Shown here piece after piece: positions 30,610-43,407 of a stretch of DNA of 64,000 nt. Source of the stretch: Crossaster papposus (taxonomy: Eukaryota; Echinodermata; Asteroidea; Velatida; Solasteridae); assembly GCA_037893245.1 (NCBI GenBank), contig JBAIAA010000658.1:1-64000 (forward strand). The letters are read 5' to 3'. The notes beneath the pieces are model-generated. The model searched no databases, had not been told where the DNA came from, and worked only from the letters and a program-made list of their open reading frames with translations. Both the position numbers and the translations under genes were made by a program. Position 1 is the first letter of the stretch. Each line of letters opens with the position of its first letter.

Positions 30610-31385
30610 TCCCGTGTGGACAAAAATGCGACACACGACGACACAACTTCGACCAGGCATTAGTACAAAATCGGTTGTATTCGCCTTTGCTGCGCTGGTC
30701 GCGTCGTGGCATTGATTTTCATACACCAATTTCATGTTATCAACATTTCTCAGACTTTTATATTAACTCACCAGGTATTTCTTCACACACACAAATGAAG
30801 ATGTGCCATCGACAGAAGCTTGAATGATGATGCTCTCCATTTGACGAGAAAATTTGACTCGCGCACGGCGCATGCAAAACAGGCAACCGCTATTTGTTTA
30901 CATATAGTGCGCCACCTACGGTACATGTATCGACACACTTTTGTATGAAAAGCCGCATCTTTTAGAAATTGATCGTAAATAATGAGATGGGGGACATAAC
31001 ATTTTATAGTTTAAATTTATTTCCAAGATGCATCCTTTTCACCAAAATGATTTCGAAATGTATATCAATTTGTGAAATGTAAGTGGGGTCGGGGCTACTA
31101 TTATTAGCCCAAATAAATTCATTGTCACTTTTCTTTTCTTTTTGTCAAAATGGCTGTCCATACTGTGCCTGTTGCGACGTCATTGATTCAAGAACCAAAC
31201 ACGGGTCTTTCGAGGCCTAATTTTACCCCTTTGTTCCATTCCCTTGCTCCGACAAGGTAGATTTTTGAATTCGCAGTGGTTGAATTTATGTGTAAGAAAA
31301 TTTTCATTCTGTTCCCCCTCAGGTACATGTACCACCAGGCAACACGAAAAAACGGGGACGTAACATGGCCTAATATAGCGTTTAT
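30610..31385. repeat. duplicated segment, copy 1 (copy 2 at 50868-52063)
   Basis: Shared blocks in the same order and orientation include CGACACAC, TCATACAC(C/T)AATTTCATGT, ACACACACAAAT, AAATGTAAGTGGGG, GGGCTACTATTATTAGCC, GTCAAAATGGCTGTCCAT, TTCGAGGCCTAATTT, ACCACCAGGCAACACG and GGGGACGTAACATGGCCTA. No coding frame is convincing in either copy. Confidence 0.85.
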
Positions 31386-33126
31386 TATTTGAAATTTCAC
31401 CACGGAACCACTTATAAATTTAAAAATTGTAACAAGCTCTTACACATCTATTTTAGGTCCACATCTATTTTAGGTACAAATTTGATAATATGGTTTTATT
31501 AACCCTTTAAACTCAGGCCTGTTTTCGAAGATTTTGTACGTGTTGCTAGTTTGTATCCCATATAATTATGTATCATTAGAAAGCTTACAAATAGGGCTAT
31601 ATTTTGGGGGAATATTTGGACCCCTGGAACTTTTAAGGGACTTATAAGCGCGGGGCTGAGTGCAAAGGGTTAAATAAAACCCAGCAGATTATTTATTATA
31701 TTTGAATAACAACTCCTTAGGATGTGTAGAAAATCATTTTAAGATTGAAGTACATGTACATGCTTCTGGAAGTACAGTGTAAGTTGCTGGGATAAAACCT
31801 CAGCTCGTGCATTTTAAGGGACGATGCAGGACAACAAATAATAATAACCGTTTTCGATGAGAATCATGCCGTTTTTTCTGGGTTTTAATTTAAAGGAAAC
31901 ATGCAGTGTAACATTTTCATTACGCAATTTTTGTTTTAAATTAATAGATTCATGTGGATTAAATGTGAATAAAAAGCAAAACTGGTTCTTGTGTACGTTT
32001 AGTGTGGTAATTTGCCGTCCAAAAATTGACCCCCCCCCTTTTGAAATTTCGCGGCCACTCAAAATGAGTGACGTAAACTGAGGCAGAACCCGGACAAATT
32101 CTCGATAGTCGGTACGCCGCGTCTAGGTACGAGACGGATTTGCGTGGCCACGGTCGCACACATTGCTGTGTGTGTTCGTACCCAAGGTAATCAAATTTCA
32201 CATGGACGATCGTGAAAGTTCTTCCTTCTTTTTTGGTGAATCAGACGAAAACAGTACAGATTCGTCTGATTCGAATCACAGTATTTCTTATTCAGACACA
32301 TGATAAAGATGGGGTCCCTCTAGGCGCTCTATAGGTCGAAACACGTACGCTCGAAATGATCGCTGCCGAGGGCTGAAAATCACTACATGTAGGCCCGGAC
32401 CACTTCGCTCTGGTAAGCTTTACTTTGGCTGTCCAAATCCTCCGATATTTAGCATCAGCCAGAAACAAATAGAGGCTTACTCCATCCATAGTAGTTTTTC
32501 TACACCTAGCAGCTACCCACCTAGTCGGCATGACCGAAAACTGTTGTATTTTTACCCTGATTCAGAATGAAAAACCATGTAAAGACGGACACTTTCAGTC
32601 AGTCAGTATACATGTACAATAGGCCGGGTAGCAGCGCGGCGAGTCTCTGTCTCGATTTTCGTCATACCCTTCGCGAGGTTTTATGAATAATGAGGCTTCC
32701 CTTTGAGGGGCGAAGTGGTTTGACCAACATTTTCAAAAATTATTTCCCCCCATTTATCACAGAAAATAAACACAACATAAAAAAAAATTATTACATGTTT
32801 CCTTTAAAGTATTCATGGTTAAGCTTTGGTATCCTGGGGAACGACAACGTGATTTTGTACCTCCTCGATTGTATTCTTGCTTATCTATTCTTGGCTGGTA
32901 TGGGATTTGTTAATGTTTTTAAAAGCTACCCTTGTAATTTACGGGCCACGAAATAGATAGTTTTTGTATATACGAAAAAAACATATTAAATTTCTCCCTT
33001 AAATCTGTTTGAAAAATGTTTAGGAGCTGAAAATATTAGGTGTTTATAAGGTCCCGTTTCTTTTTTTTTCTTTTTTTTTAACAATGAAACAAGAAATAAA
33101 TGTTACTAAATAAACCTGAAATTTAT
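31386..33126. other. no gene supported; one tiny acidic frame
   Basis: A 33-residue frame at 32202-32303 begins MDDRESSSFFFGESDENS and is acidic and Ser-rich, like first segments of some DNA-transposase genes. It is too short to call. Confidence 0.35.
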
Positions 33127-33220
33127 GTTGCCCTATATATGTTTGTTTCTTGTACACAGCCATTTAGTCTCTGAAGAAGATCTTGTTAAGATCGAAATAT
33201 TTGGCCCTCTTAACTTATTT
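33127..33220 (+). mobile_element. solo 3' end of a Penelope-like element
   Basis: 94 bases match 27355-27448 with a single difference. Flanking GAAATTTAT (left) and GGAATTTAT (right, after about 13 extra bases) could be a target duplication, so this looks like a strongly 5'-truncated insertion. Confidence 0.75.
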
Positions 33221-33749
33221 GATTTGGAATTTATTTCGCTAGCCTCGTAATTTAATGGTCAGATGTATGTTGATTTTATTAGATACTGGAAAAACCAAGA
33301 ATAAATCGTCTTATTATTTACCCCTGAAATCGGTTGGGGAATTTTTAGGAGTTCAGACAAATAACTCTTTAAGTACCCTTTTTCTTTTTTTTATATAAAA
33401 ACAAGGACGATTTCATAATTAACCTTAGGAATATTTGTATTTGTTTTATGACTAGGGTTTCTTAAATCAACAGGCTCAGTTTTTTTTAACACCTTTTTAT
33501 TTGTACATCTTAATACATTTTGTAAATGAGTACATCAAACTTTTGTAAAAGTACTTGCAGCCAATTTAATGACCATCGGTTTGGCCAGGAATTTGTCAAG
33601 GAATACACCGAACAACTCCTTTTGTGTACATTCTGTATATCTGCCAATCAGCAGACAGCAATCTCCCTGTGTGAAGTGCATCGCGCACGCAGCTCTTTCT
33701 GGTCTTCCTCGAAATACATTGCACCAATGTAACTCCCTCACGGCTTTTA
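33221..33749. other. no gene supported
   Basis: Overlapping short frames on both strands at 33526-33879 show no recognised family. Confidence 0.35.
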
Positions 33750-34130
33750 CTAGAAAGTATCCTGAATCCGCTAAAATACACCAATTTTGGTTTGCAAAAA
33801 CTGCTGGTGTCCTGAGTCCATCAGACTCCACCAGCATGCTTTCTGGAGATATCCTGAGTCTATCATAATCCACCAGCAAAAGTTTGATGGACTGTGACGG
33901 ATTCAGGATACCTAGGTGGCATACACAAAATTGCAGTGCGTTTCTCCATAGAGTCCATCACAGTCCATCATCTAAATTTCTGTATCCTGAATCCATCAAA
34001 CTACTGCAGTAACGCTAGGCTTAAAATCCTCAATTCATCACACTCCTCCAGTTGTTCATTATGGAGGTATCCTGAATCCGCTAAAATCCTCCAAAACAGG
34101 AAATGGGTTTTGATGGACTCAGGGTGGTTA
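33750..34130. repeat. interspersed TATCCTGAATCC motif cluster
   Basis: The words TATCCTGAATCCGCTAAAAT (33757, 34070), GTATCCTGAATCCATCA (33978) and GATATCCTGAGTC (33847), and the inverted GGATTCAGGATACC (33895), recur in under 400 bases. Related inverted words lie at 27780-27860. Confidence 0.7.
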
Positions 34131-34399
34131 GGGTTAATAGACATCTGTAACTTGTAAGTCGTAACTAGCCGAAGCTGAAGCCATCAGCGCCATAGTTAGT
34201 GATGAGTAACCCCTGACAACCAATGTCACGGTTGCACACCCGACAAGTACCGATGCTACGACAAGCCATAGTACACCACCCGTGTGTGCTTCTGCCCAAC
34301 CAGTGACCTGTACATGACCTATAGAGTACAGCACCTTACATGACACGCCTCTGCAAGTCATCCCAAGTCTTTCAAACCTGACAGTGTAGCAGACCCCAT

Positions 34400-37300
34400 T
34401 GACGACTACACTTGTCAATGGCCACACCACACACTTGTGTGCTGACGGACATGTAGCCATGGCAACCAGTCACATGCCACCACAGTCAGCACCTCGGCCT
34501 AAACCTGCTCCCACCGGTTCCAATCCAATGGTACCTGGAGGAATGACCTCTGGCCTCCTTTCGGCATCTGCCTATGGGATTCCGAAGCCAACTCTGCCAA
34601 GATTCTCGAATGAAAGAGAGGAAGAATCTGCCTTACTCCGCCTGGCATTGGACAATATCCATCCACACCTTGCAGAACAATACAAGTTCCAGGTGATGCA
34701 CGACCTACATGTAATGTACTAGGTGGAAGAGCACTGAAACTTGCCAAGTTCTTCATGTACGCTCGTCAGCCACGACAGCTCGTCCAGTGTGAGATCTCGG
34801 TCGTAATGGCCACCACTGCAATCAAGTTTGGTGACACTGAAGCATTTGAGAAGTTCTCCCTAGATGTTCTCTCCCTCGTAAGAATGCTACAATCTCTTGA
34901 GGGTCTAGATGGCATCAAACTTCGTTGCGAATCACATGTCGACCGTCTGCTTAGTAAGCCAGCACCTATCCACAGGACGAGATTCATTGAGCACTGCCTG
35001 AAGGCGGGCATATTGAAATCGAACTGTAGTCCAACATACGCCCTACCCCAGTTCGCAGGAAATCTGTCACACTGCTTTGGCAGTAGAGCCGTGTCCGCAC
35101 ATACTCCAAGTATCCCAAGACTGCAGCAACACCAGGAGCAACGAATGTTCAAGAAGGACGCCTCAACACCGGTACTCATGACAGCACCGAATCAAAACAA
35201 CCAACCCCAGCCTTATTGTCCCTATTGTGACAACAGGGAACACTACCTTGGTGGATGTCTGGAACTCTAGAAACTGAGCACTGATCAGCTGGGACAAGGG
35301 ACGATGTTGGAAGTGCGGTTGTGCCCATAAGCCCGATGATTGTACACTTGAGAAACCGTGCCACACATGCAAACAAGTGCATTTAACTGTACTTCATGAT
35401 GCCGCTCAGAGGACTAGCAGTCGTGTCTACAGAGTGCAAACATCAAGCCAGACTACTGGCCGACGCCAAGTTTGAGATATGTCAGTGGGCCAGTAATGAC
35501 CCCACAGTAGTCCAGGATCTTCTGCCAGATGCTCGTTCTAATGGTTGCAAACTTTGGTTGACCTAGGGCGACACTAACTCCCTTCAGGCCACTGTAGGAC
35601 TTCAATGGGATTGCAGCACAGACAAACTGCAGTACTGCCACCGAACATAATACACATAATGCACACTAATATGTCCTGAAGCTTTTTACTCTATGATATG
35701 TGTGTTTTACAGGAAAATGCAACATAAACTATTTGTTCAGTATGAAATTTCCTCTCTATTGGTGGATGTGAGGATAGCTAAAATTGATCAGCCAGTCGTG
35801 GTGGTAAGCCCTACGAAATGCATTATTACGAGCTGCGATCCGAGCCGCTTTAGGAGCCGCATCACCTCCCGCTTTCTGGCGAACTTCACGGGGCCTATCG
35901 TCACGTTGTGCCCCATCACTACTATCGGCATCAATGGAACCTTTATCACTTTCTCATACACACTTGCATACTCATTGTCGACACTGTCGTTAACATAATC
36001 GTCCTGAAAAAGGCCTTCAAAGTCCGAATCTCCGGAGTCTGAGTCCCCAAAAATCTCTTGAAATGCAGCTCCGGCGTCCATTGAACACTCGAACAGCGGA
36101 ACGGACAAATTTTCAATCGAAAATAGCAGAGAATTTTGTAAGAAACGATTGTGGATTTATGGTTGAACAACAGTAGCCTCGTAATCATATATCCAATGGT
36201 ACCCGGGTGAGGGTCAGGGGTCAATGGTTTGTCATATTCATTCAGTTATAAATAGAACGTTGTCGCGGGCACAGTCGCCGACAGCAGTGTGGGAATAAAT
36301 GCGCTGGGCGACTGGAGTCGCCGATAGCGTGCAAACAGTTAACATGAGGAACATGTACAAACTGCTGGCAAGCCAGTATGACCCCATCAGCTATCTCGCC
36401 TCATTCACTACCCGAGCCAGAGTGATTGCCCAAGATTTGTGGAAAACCAAGCGTAACTGGGACAACATTCTGGAGCCTGGCGTCACCAGAGACCAATGGC
36501 AAGCATGGGAAATAGAGCTAACACTACTGGCTGACATCCGGTTGGATAGGTGCTACACACCCCCTACTGTTGAGGCAGCCAGCTACCAGCTTCACATCTT
36601 TTGTGATTCATCAAAGAGGGCTTATGGTGCGGTAGCCTACCTTCGAGCAGAAGATAAACAACATATCGATGTCAGCTTCTTCATGGCCAAATCCAGAGTT
36701 GCCCATAAACGACAGCTTTCCATGCCATGCTTGGAGCTATTTGCTGCCTTGGCGGGTGCTCAGCTGTGCCAACTACTTCAGACAGAGTTGAGTCTACCTG
36801 TGAAAGATGTCTTCCTGTGGAGCGACTCAACAACCGTCCTCACCTGGCTGAAGTCTGAATCCTGCCGCTATAACGTCTTCGTCAGCACCCGAGTTGCAAA
36901 GATCCAGACCCTCACTGACATAAAGTATTGGCGTTATGTCTATACTAAGAGCAATCCAGCCAATGATCTCACCAGAGGCAAGAACCTGATTGATTTTTTT
37001 CCGAAAATCCAGATGGCAAGACGGACCTCCATTCCTCCTGTTATCTTGATCCTTACCAGTGGCTTGTCCACCCGGGCACACCACCAGAAGATGAGCACAG
37101 GAAGTCAACCTTCTGTGGTTCTGTGACTGTTGATCCTGCAAATCCTCCTGACCGTTTTAAGTATGACACGTGGGAAGATCTTGTCATGGCTACTATAAGA
37201 AGTGTCGTGATAGGACGGTCGACCATAGTAATCCACCTGAGCTAAGCACTGATGAACGGGCCGACATCGATCTGCACCCTCACTGCCGTGCTCAGCAAGG

Positions 37301-38460
37301 AAATTTTCCTGATGACTTGGCTGCTCTTAAGGCTGGAAGGGATCTCCCTAGAGATAGCAGGCTTCTACAGCTATCTCCAGAGTACGACGATTCCACTGAT
37401 CTCATCCACGTCGGTGGCCATCTACGTTATGCAGAAGACATCCCTTAATATTCCCGTCATCCCATTGTGATTGATCCAGCGCACCCTATCACCAAGCTTC
37501 TAATCCGAGAATATGACGAGAAACTACTTCATTGCGGACCTAAGCGTGTGCTTGCAGAGATGCGACGCAAGTTTGGGTTCTGCAAGGACAAGAGGCCATT
37601 CGCAAGCATCAGCGCAAATGTTTCAGATGTCAGAGATGGCGAGCCAATCCTGATGTACCAAAGATGGGAGATTTACCACCAGCACGACTGTGTCTGTACA
37701 AGCCGGCCTTCATTTCCACTGGCATTGACTGTTTTAGGCCCATGACCATCAAGACAGGGCAACGCATCGAAAAGCACTGGGGCATTTTATTTATATGTAT
37801 GACGAGCAGAGCAATACACCTTGACCTACTAGAAAGTCTGTGCTGATGCCTTTTTGATGGCTTTCAGACAGTTTGTGTCCAGAAGAAGGAAGCCCTTCAA
37901 GATGTTGTCTGACTGTAGCACCAACTTTAAAGGCGGTGCTTCTGAGTTACGGGAGGCATTCTCTGCCATGGAGCCCAGACTACAAGGCGAGCTCGCCAAA
38001 CACCAAGTGAGTCTTCAACCCGTCAAAGACCCCACACTTTGGTGGCGTGTGGGAGAGAGAAATATTGTCTGTCAAAGCTGGCTTGAGAGTTGTCCTCAGT
38101 CAGGCTGTACCCGAACCAGTCCTGCGCACCGTGCTAATTGAAATCAAGGTAATTCTTAACTCGAAGCAGTCGACCTATCGTTGTCTACCCATCAAGGGAC
38201 CTGCTCAGCCGAAGACACTGGAAGCATAGCTAAGTACCTACCCTCTATGCAGACACGACAGAAGTGGCAACGAGATAGTGCAGTAAAACCGATGATGTTG
38301 TCATGATCGTGGATCCAGCACTCAGTAGGGCTCAGTGGCCTATCAGACGAGTCGTCAACACCTTCCCTGTTCTAGATAGTCGTGTGCGCACCGCCGATGT
38401 TAGAGTAAAGAAAACCTACACTCGCCCTATTGCCCGCCTGGTATGACTCCCAGAAGTCGG
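34400..38460 (+). mobile_element. BEL/Pao retrotransposon fossil
   Basis: Parts seen: a gag region (about 34455-35600) with the Pao-type capsid-like block and a terminal zinc-knuckle region (CPYCDNREHYLGGC, then CWKCGCAHKPDDC and PCHTCKQVH); an RNase H region (about 36570-37000, IFCDSSKRAYGAVAYL and LWSDSTTVLTWL); and an integrase region (about 37460-38230). The protease and most of the reverse transcriptase are not recognised, and 35640-36290 is foreign sequence. The element is broken in many places and old. No LTR pair was identified. Confidence 0.88.
35640..36290 (-). mobile_element. foreign insert inside the BEL/Pao fossil
   Basis: The minus strand carries a frame at 35788-36078 beginning MDAGAAFQEIFGDSDSG, acidic and Ser-rich. 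It resembles the first segment of piggyBac-like transposase genes, but that is a guess. BEL/Pao sequence ends before it and resumes after it. No inverted ends were found. Confidence 0.4.
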
Positions 38461-39700
38461 CGACGAAGGTGTCCAGGATGACTAGGAGAACAAAGTTCGA
38501 GCCCTAATGGACCCTAAATGAAAACTGTAGTGGCTCCGAAGCTTTCTGTTAAAATAAATTTGTGCCCAAATTTAGGGGCGGCTGTGCGAAAGCGTCGTTG
38601 CCACCAGAGTATGTGACAGCGCCCTCTTGTGACTTACTATATAATCATCCAAGAATTTGCAGAATCACTTTGTTTGTCCGAAAGTTCTTGATCCGGAAAT
38701 CCTTACTTATGATCACTATTTCACTTAATTATCCAATCACCACGGTAATCATATAATACCCCCTGTGCGTCAATAAGAGAAAGCGAGTATGATTTGGTTG
38801 ATCTACCTGTAGAAATCATATTTGGAGGGATTTGACTTTGTGTTTATCGTTTGTTTTGGGTTGTAATTTACGCTTTATTAACGTATATTGGAATTACATG
38901 TCATGTCATACCTGTGCTGTACACCTTTCGTGGGCATTTTGCTAGGAATACATGTAATTAGGGTCTTCCAATAAGACCTGCATGTGCTATTATACCAATG
39001 TTCGCCGGTGTAATTGTAAGTGTTATATTTGTTATATTTGTTTTCATGTTAACTATGTTATGTACATGTATGTATGGGCTAATTATAGGCACATGTTTAC
39101 ATGTACAATGTATATATTATTTTAGACCACACCCACACCCACTCACACAGTTATGTTTTGACCGGCAATCGTTGACGGGGTATTGTCCGACCGTCTTCCC
39201 TCTTTTGTTTATACTCTAACTTTTTTTGATGATCGCCATATAGGATTTGTACACGGGAAAAGATCGTGGACGTTGTGTCAATCGTGGACCCATTGTTTGA
39301 CTCCCAATTCTTTTGTCCGACGACCACGATTGCCGGTCAATACAAACGCACGCACACATACTGCATAGTATTCAACCAATCCATCCAGCCCATCACCAGT
39401 TTGGCCGCCTACTTCTTTTCAATGTTTGTAAAAGCAACAGTACCATTCCTTCTAACAGGACATTGCATGGCATTACCATTTCAACATTTAGTTTCGCCAT
39501 TATATTGTGGTATTCTGTGTTTAACAAAATATCATCTCCAGGATACATTGACGTGTGCTTGCTTTCAGTCGATTACACAAAATTACACATTATCCCGTGA
39601 AATCACCAACAAATTGATATAATTAATATTGGTACCCAACAATATTATCGTTTCATGTTAGAATCATTGCATTCTTCAAAGGCGCAATAAAGATGAAGTG
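38461..39700. other. possible 3' LTR region of the BEL/Pao fossil; 15-bp inverted repeat
   Basis: The stretch starts near TGTGCGAAAGCGTCG (38585), a BEL-like LTR opening. It ends with AATAAAG near 39687. A perfect 15-bp inverted pair TTGACCGGCAATCGT (39159-39173) and its complement (39326-39340) lies inside. No matching 5' copy was found, so the LTR call is tentative. Confidence 0.35.
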
Positions 39701-39854
39701 AGTTTTATGTTTTTCATTTTTATTTTTACTATAACTATATACGGTACCTGCTACATTTGTGTTTAGGATGATGCATTCAGACTACAGAAGAATAAGTGCT
39801 GTCGTATCTTATCAACAACACAAATGTGACCACATAGTCGTGAACCACATAACG

Positions 39855-40020
39855 ACCGAGGATCGATATTGTGTTTTCCTTTCTTCCTTTACTTAACCCA
39901 ATCCCCATTGCTTTGCCATTGCACCGTCGATCGAGGACAGAATTCGGACAAGCAAACCGTCGATCGAGGATCCTTTGTTCCCTTTGTTCTCTTTTGTGTT
40001 TCGATCCTCGATCGTAATGC
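39855..40020. repeat. cluster of GTCGATCGAGGA words in both orientations
   Basis: GTCGATCGAGGA occurs at about 39927 and 39958, ACCGAGGATCGAT near 39855, and the inverted CGATCCTCGATCG near 40003. Confidence 0.6.
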
Positions 40021-40049
40021 AAGACAAGAACATGTATACAAAAAGGTGT

Positions 40050-40210
40050 ATTATGTCGCAAAAACAATAAATTGAGATATATACATGGTTGAAAAGCCCA
40101 CAACGTCATGTAATATAGGCCCCTCAGCCCCTCTCTTTTTGGAGATATGATGTGTTTACATATTGATTACTTCCTTGGAGTTCAAATTACACAACTGAAA
40201 AAAAACAGGC
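40050..40210. repeat. dispersed repeat, copy 2 of 3
   Basis: It shares ATGGTTG(A/G)AA(A/T)(A/G)CCCACA, TGTTTACATA(T/C)TGATTAC and TTCCTTGGAGTTCAAATT with 44205-44370, and the GTCGCAAAAAC end with 12445-12560. Confidence 0.75.
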
Positions 40211-40467
40211 TTTAAAATAGCTGGCTCTGCTGTACTACAACAGAACGATGCACACAAAATGGTAGGTTTTTTTCACTTTATTCATCAAAATTAACATTTC
40301 TTTGAATAAAACCTGAAACTGTAGGTATTAAAGATTTCATTCATGACAAAAAATGAAAATCACATTTTGATGAAATGTTTACCCTCTCAACGTTGAGCGA
40401 GCCATTACACGATAGTGCACAGCGCGACTTAATACACCTTTTTGTAGAGCCGGTCACAAATGAATAG

Positions 40468-41190
40468 ATGATAATAATAATAATAATAATAATAAAGCAT
40501 TTATAATGCGCCATCTACGGTATCTAGAGAAAACCTATTCCGAGGCGCAACATAAAAACACAAACAAGCAAAAAGAGGAGAAGACCAGAATTAGTAGTTA
40601 CAATAACTTAACAGCAATAACTGATTCCTGCCCGACCAAAATGAGAAAAAATGGCCGAACATACATGTATTAAGGTACGTGTCAGCAATGCGATACCAGA
40701 AATCACATTAAAGACATCAAGTAAAAGCTCAAAATGAGTACATAAATCACAATAAAATGTTTTGCAAAAACAATCAAATATTATAAGCAGTTTCAAATAA
40801 ATGAGTTTTTAACAACTTTTTGAAAACATTGATGGAACTACAACTGCGAAGTTCGAATGGCAAGGCATTCCAAAGCTTGGGAGCAGCTGCATAAAATCCA
40901 CGATCACCATACGACGAAACAGTTCTAGGGACAGTCAGAAAAATTTTGTCAGCAGATCTCAAAGTGCGTTTGGGAATATATGGAGAAAGAAGTTCATTAA
41001 TATACACTAGGTGCCATAGCATTAAGTGATTTCCAAGTGAGCAAAAGTAGCTTAAATTGAATTCTTTGACGAATTAGACAATTGTTTTCCACGCACATTT
41101 TAGACTTTAGAAGAGTGCATTCATCTTTCATCAACAACACAAATGAATGAACATGCAAGTTATGTGAAAAAATATTTTCCACTCTTGTGT
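40468..41190 (-). pseudogene. CR1/L2-type LINE, 3' end
   Basis: On the minus strand, RQRIQFKLLLLTWKSLNAMAPSVYINELL (about 41090-40990) leads into SYGDRGFYAAAPKLWNALPFELRSCSSINVFKKLLKTHLF (40774-41022), the classic C-terminal block of CR1/L2 ORF2. The two parts are joined with a frame change near 41000. A ~300-bp 3'UTR ends in GGCGCATTATAAATGCTT followed by (TTA)n at 40471-40495, the short-repeat tail expected of this LINE group. The element is heavily 5'-truncated. Confidence 0.88.
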
Positions 41191-41925
41191 TACTTTATAA
41201 GTACATTTGTATATTGTTAAACAAAATGTCCTCTCCAGACAACCAATTACGCATTATTATTTCATTTGAAAAAATAAACATGTTAATCGTAATGCCACGC
41301 TCTGATATTTTAGGAATTATTAGTATACATCCTGAAGTTTTTAGATCAACAGAGATTTTTGTGAGTTGGACAAATTTGACAACCAGTGAGACTGAAAGTG
41401 TTCACTTATTGTAAAATAGCCCAACAGCCAAACCTGGACAGTGCATCAAAAATATATAATTTAGCACCCGTGACCCACAGTAATAAGCCTAGCATTTGCC
41501 ATAATGTCCCTCATCCATGAAGGCATGTATTTTCCGCGTGTACTTAATGTACATGTATGTACGTACATGTAGGCGCCCATATATACAGGTACATTGTACA
41601 TAATTTGTGTGCATGCTGTAACTTCACTATAGATGAAATCGATCAGCCGAGTTATCTCGCCTGTGCAGTTGTAATGCCGTAATGATAGAAATTGGAAAAT
41701 GCGTTATGGCTGCCGTAACAGCCACTGCATTATTTTTATACTCTTAAGTTTTACTTGCCCCTATAAGAAGTAGGCCTATGACATAAAGCCTAGATGTTCT
41801 TAAATCTTTTTTTCTCTCCAGTAGGCTGGTTGGGCTATCCCCACCGACACCTAGGCAAATTTAAAATACATGTAGATTAGCTTGTGTTCTCCAAAATTTG
41901 TAACTGCAAAATAAAAATAAATAAA
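41191..41925. other. no gene supported
   Basis: AT-rich DNA with several GTACATGTA words. No feature was recognised. Confidence 0.4.
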
Positions 41926-41929
41926 ACTA

Positions 41930-42010
41930 GAAATGTGTGACAAAATGTGGACAAACACAGAGCTGTTTCAGGTGTCTAAAATGGCTTTCAATATGTGGGT
42001 GGTGGTCTAA
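41930..42010. repeat. left half of a repeat interrupted by the 42011-46585 element
   Basis: It closely matches 50165-50252 (AAAACTAGAAATGTGT...AGCTGTTTC...CTTTCAATATGTGGGTGGTGGTCTAA). Confidence 0.8.
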
Positions 42011-42094
42011 CCCAATGGGCACACGCCGTCTTTAAGACGTCAATAATATATTGACCTCTTATATACGTCTTATTTAGGTTGTCGGTGCAAAAAC

Positions 42095-42350
42095 AAAATA
42101 CGTCTTTTTCTGACGGCAAAAAGACATCCTTTTCTGACGACTAAAATTCGTCCTTTTCTGACGACTAAAAGACGTCGTTTTCTGACGACTAAAAGATGTC
42201 GTTTTCTGACGACTAAAAGACGTCGTTTTCTGACGACTAAAAGACGTCGTTTTCTGATGACCGAAAAATGTTGTTTTCTCTCGACTAGATTAGGCTGTTT
42301 TCCAACGTGCAAAAGATGTCGTTTTCCGAAGACCAACATATATGTTTTTT
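42095..42350. repeat. 24-bp tandem array (GACGACTAAAAGACGTCG unit)
   Basis: About ten copies of a unit of the form TTTTCTGACGACTAAAAGACGTCG. The minus-strand frame with VVRKRRLL repeats is an artefact of the period being a multiple of three. Confidence 0.92.
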
Positions 42351-43099
42351 CTGACGCCCTTTAGTTGAACTATTTTTGTAGTCGTCTAAAAATTTCCCTT
42401 TCAATAATGGTGGCGGATCAAGGTGTTTTTTTTTGCAAGTGATCACCTAAGGATTTTTCAAAAATTATGATTGTTGTGGACAAAAGGACACCATATACAG
42501 ATAACCTGTGTCTGTTTGTGTGACTGAAGTGGTTGAGGGGGTTTCACCTGTTTCACCTGCAGTTGCTTAATTAAATTCAGTTTTATCATGATTTTACTTG
42601 GTTTTTACAAATGAAAAACATAAAAAGTCATTCAGACAACACAGACAGTTCACAAAGGTGATACAACAACATGTATTTTATTAACATTAATCACAGTTTA
42701 TGAATTCATGTTGAAAAATTACGTATAGGTCACAAAATGCGTGTTATTAGTCTTTGCCCAAGACGAAAGTATTCAATATTTGATTGTGCACATTGCGTAA
42801 AATCTTTTTAAGTAGTGAACTCACAAATGACACGAATAGACTAGCTCACCCACTCATACTATCGTCTTTGCAAACCTGCGCCATGCTGCTTCAAGCAGGA
42901 GGTTCAAGCATTGCCGTGGTTTTAGAGTGGAGGGACAGTGGTCGCCCAATGGTCGCGCTCATATATCGCCGAAATTGCATTTTTGGTGGTTCAAGGGAGG
43001 CACAATATCGCTGGAGCAGTTAGGCCTACATAGAAACAGGATTTTCTGGGTTTAGGCGACCATTGAGCGTCCTGGCCAAATGTTGGTCGCTCAAATGTG
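42351..43099. other. no gene supported
   Basis: AT-rich interior of the TIR element; nothing was recognised. Confidence 0.4.
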
Positions 43100-43407
43100 G
43101 CACAAAAGTGGCATCCCTGTGTAAAGATCATGTAATTTGTAATTTCAATAATCCATCATATTTTGTTAGTGTTTCAGGTATGTTTTTATGAGCATATTTA
43201 AAGTTATAATTTGTAATTTGTATTGCTAGATATTACCAGGTTTTTTAATTGCTGTTTTTTTCGTTTGATCTTAAATGTCAATTTTTGTATTTATAATTAA
43301 TTGTTTTACCGTTATCTTTGTAATTTAACCGCAATTCAGCTTTTAGCTGCTATGGTTGAACGGTAATAAACCATTTCAAATCAAATCAAATCAAAATCAA
43401 ATCAAAG
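43100..43407 (+). mobile_element. LINE 3'UTR with (TCAAA)n tail
   Basis: T-rich sequence ends in GGTTGAACGGTAATAAACC and then ATTTCAAATCAAATCAAATC, the usual end of some invertebrate Jockey/RTE-like LINEs. No coding part remains. Confidence 0.6.

Noticed and set aside
38585-39700. Confirmed BEL LTR
   Set aside because: The start looks right but no second copy was found in the window, so it is listed only as tentative.
40471-40495. Independent ATT microsatellite
   Set aside because: It is the expected short-repeat 3' tail of the minus-strand CR1/L2 LINE.
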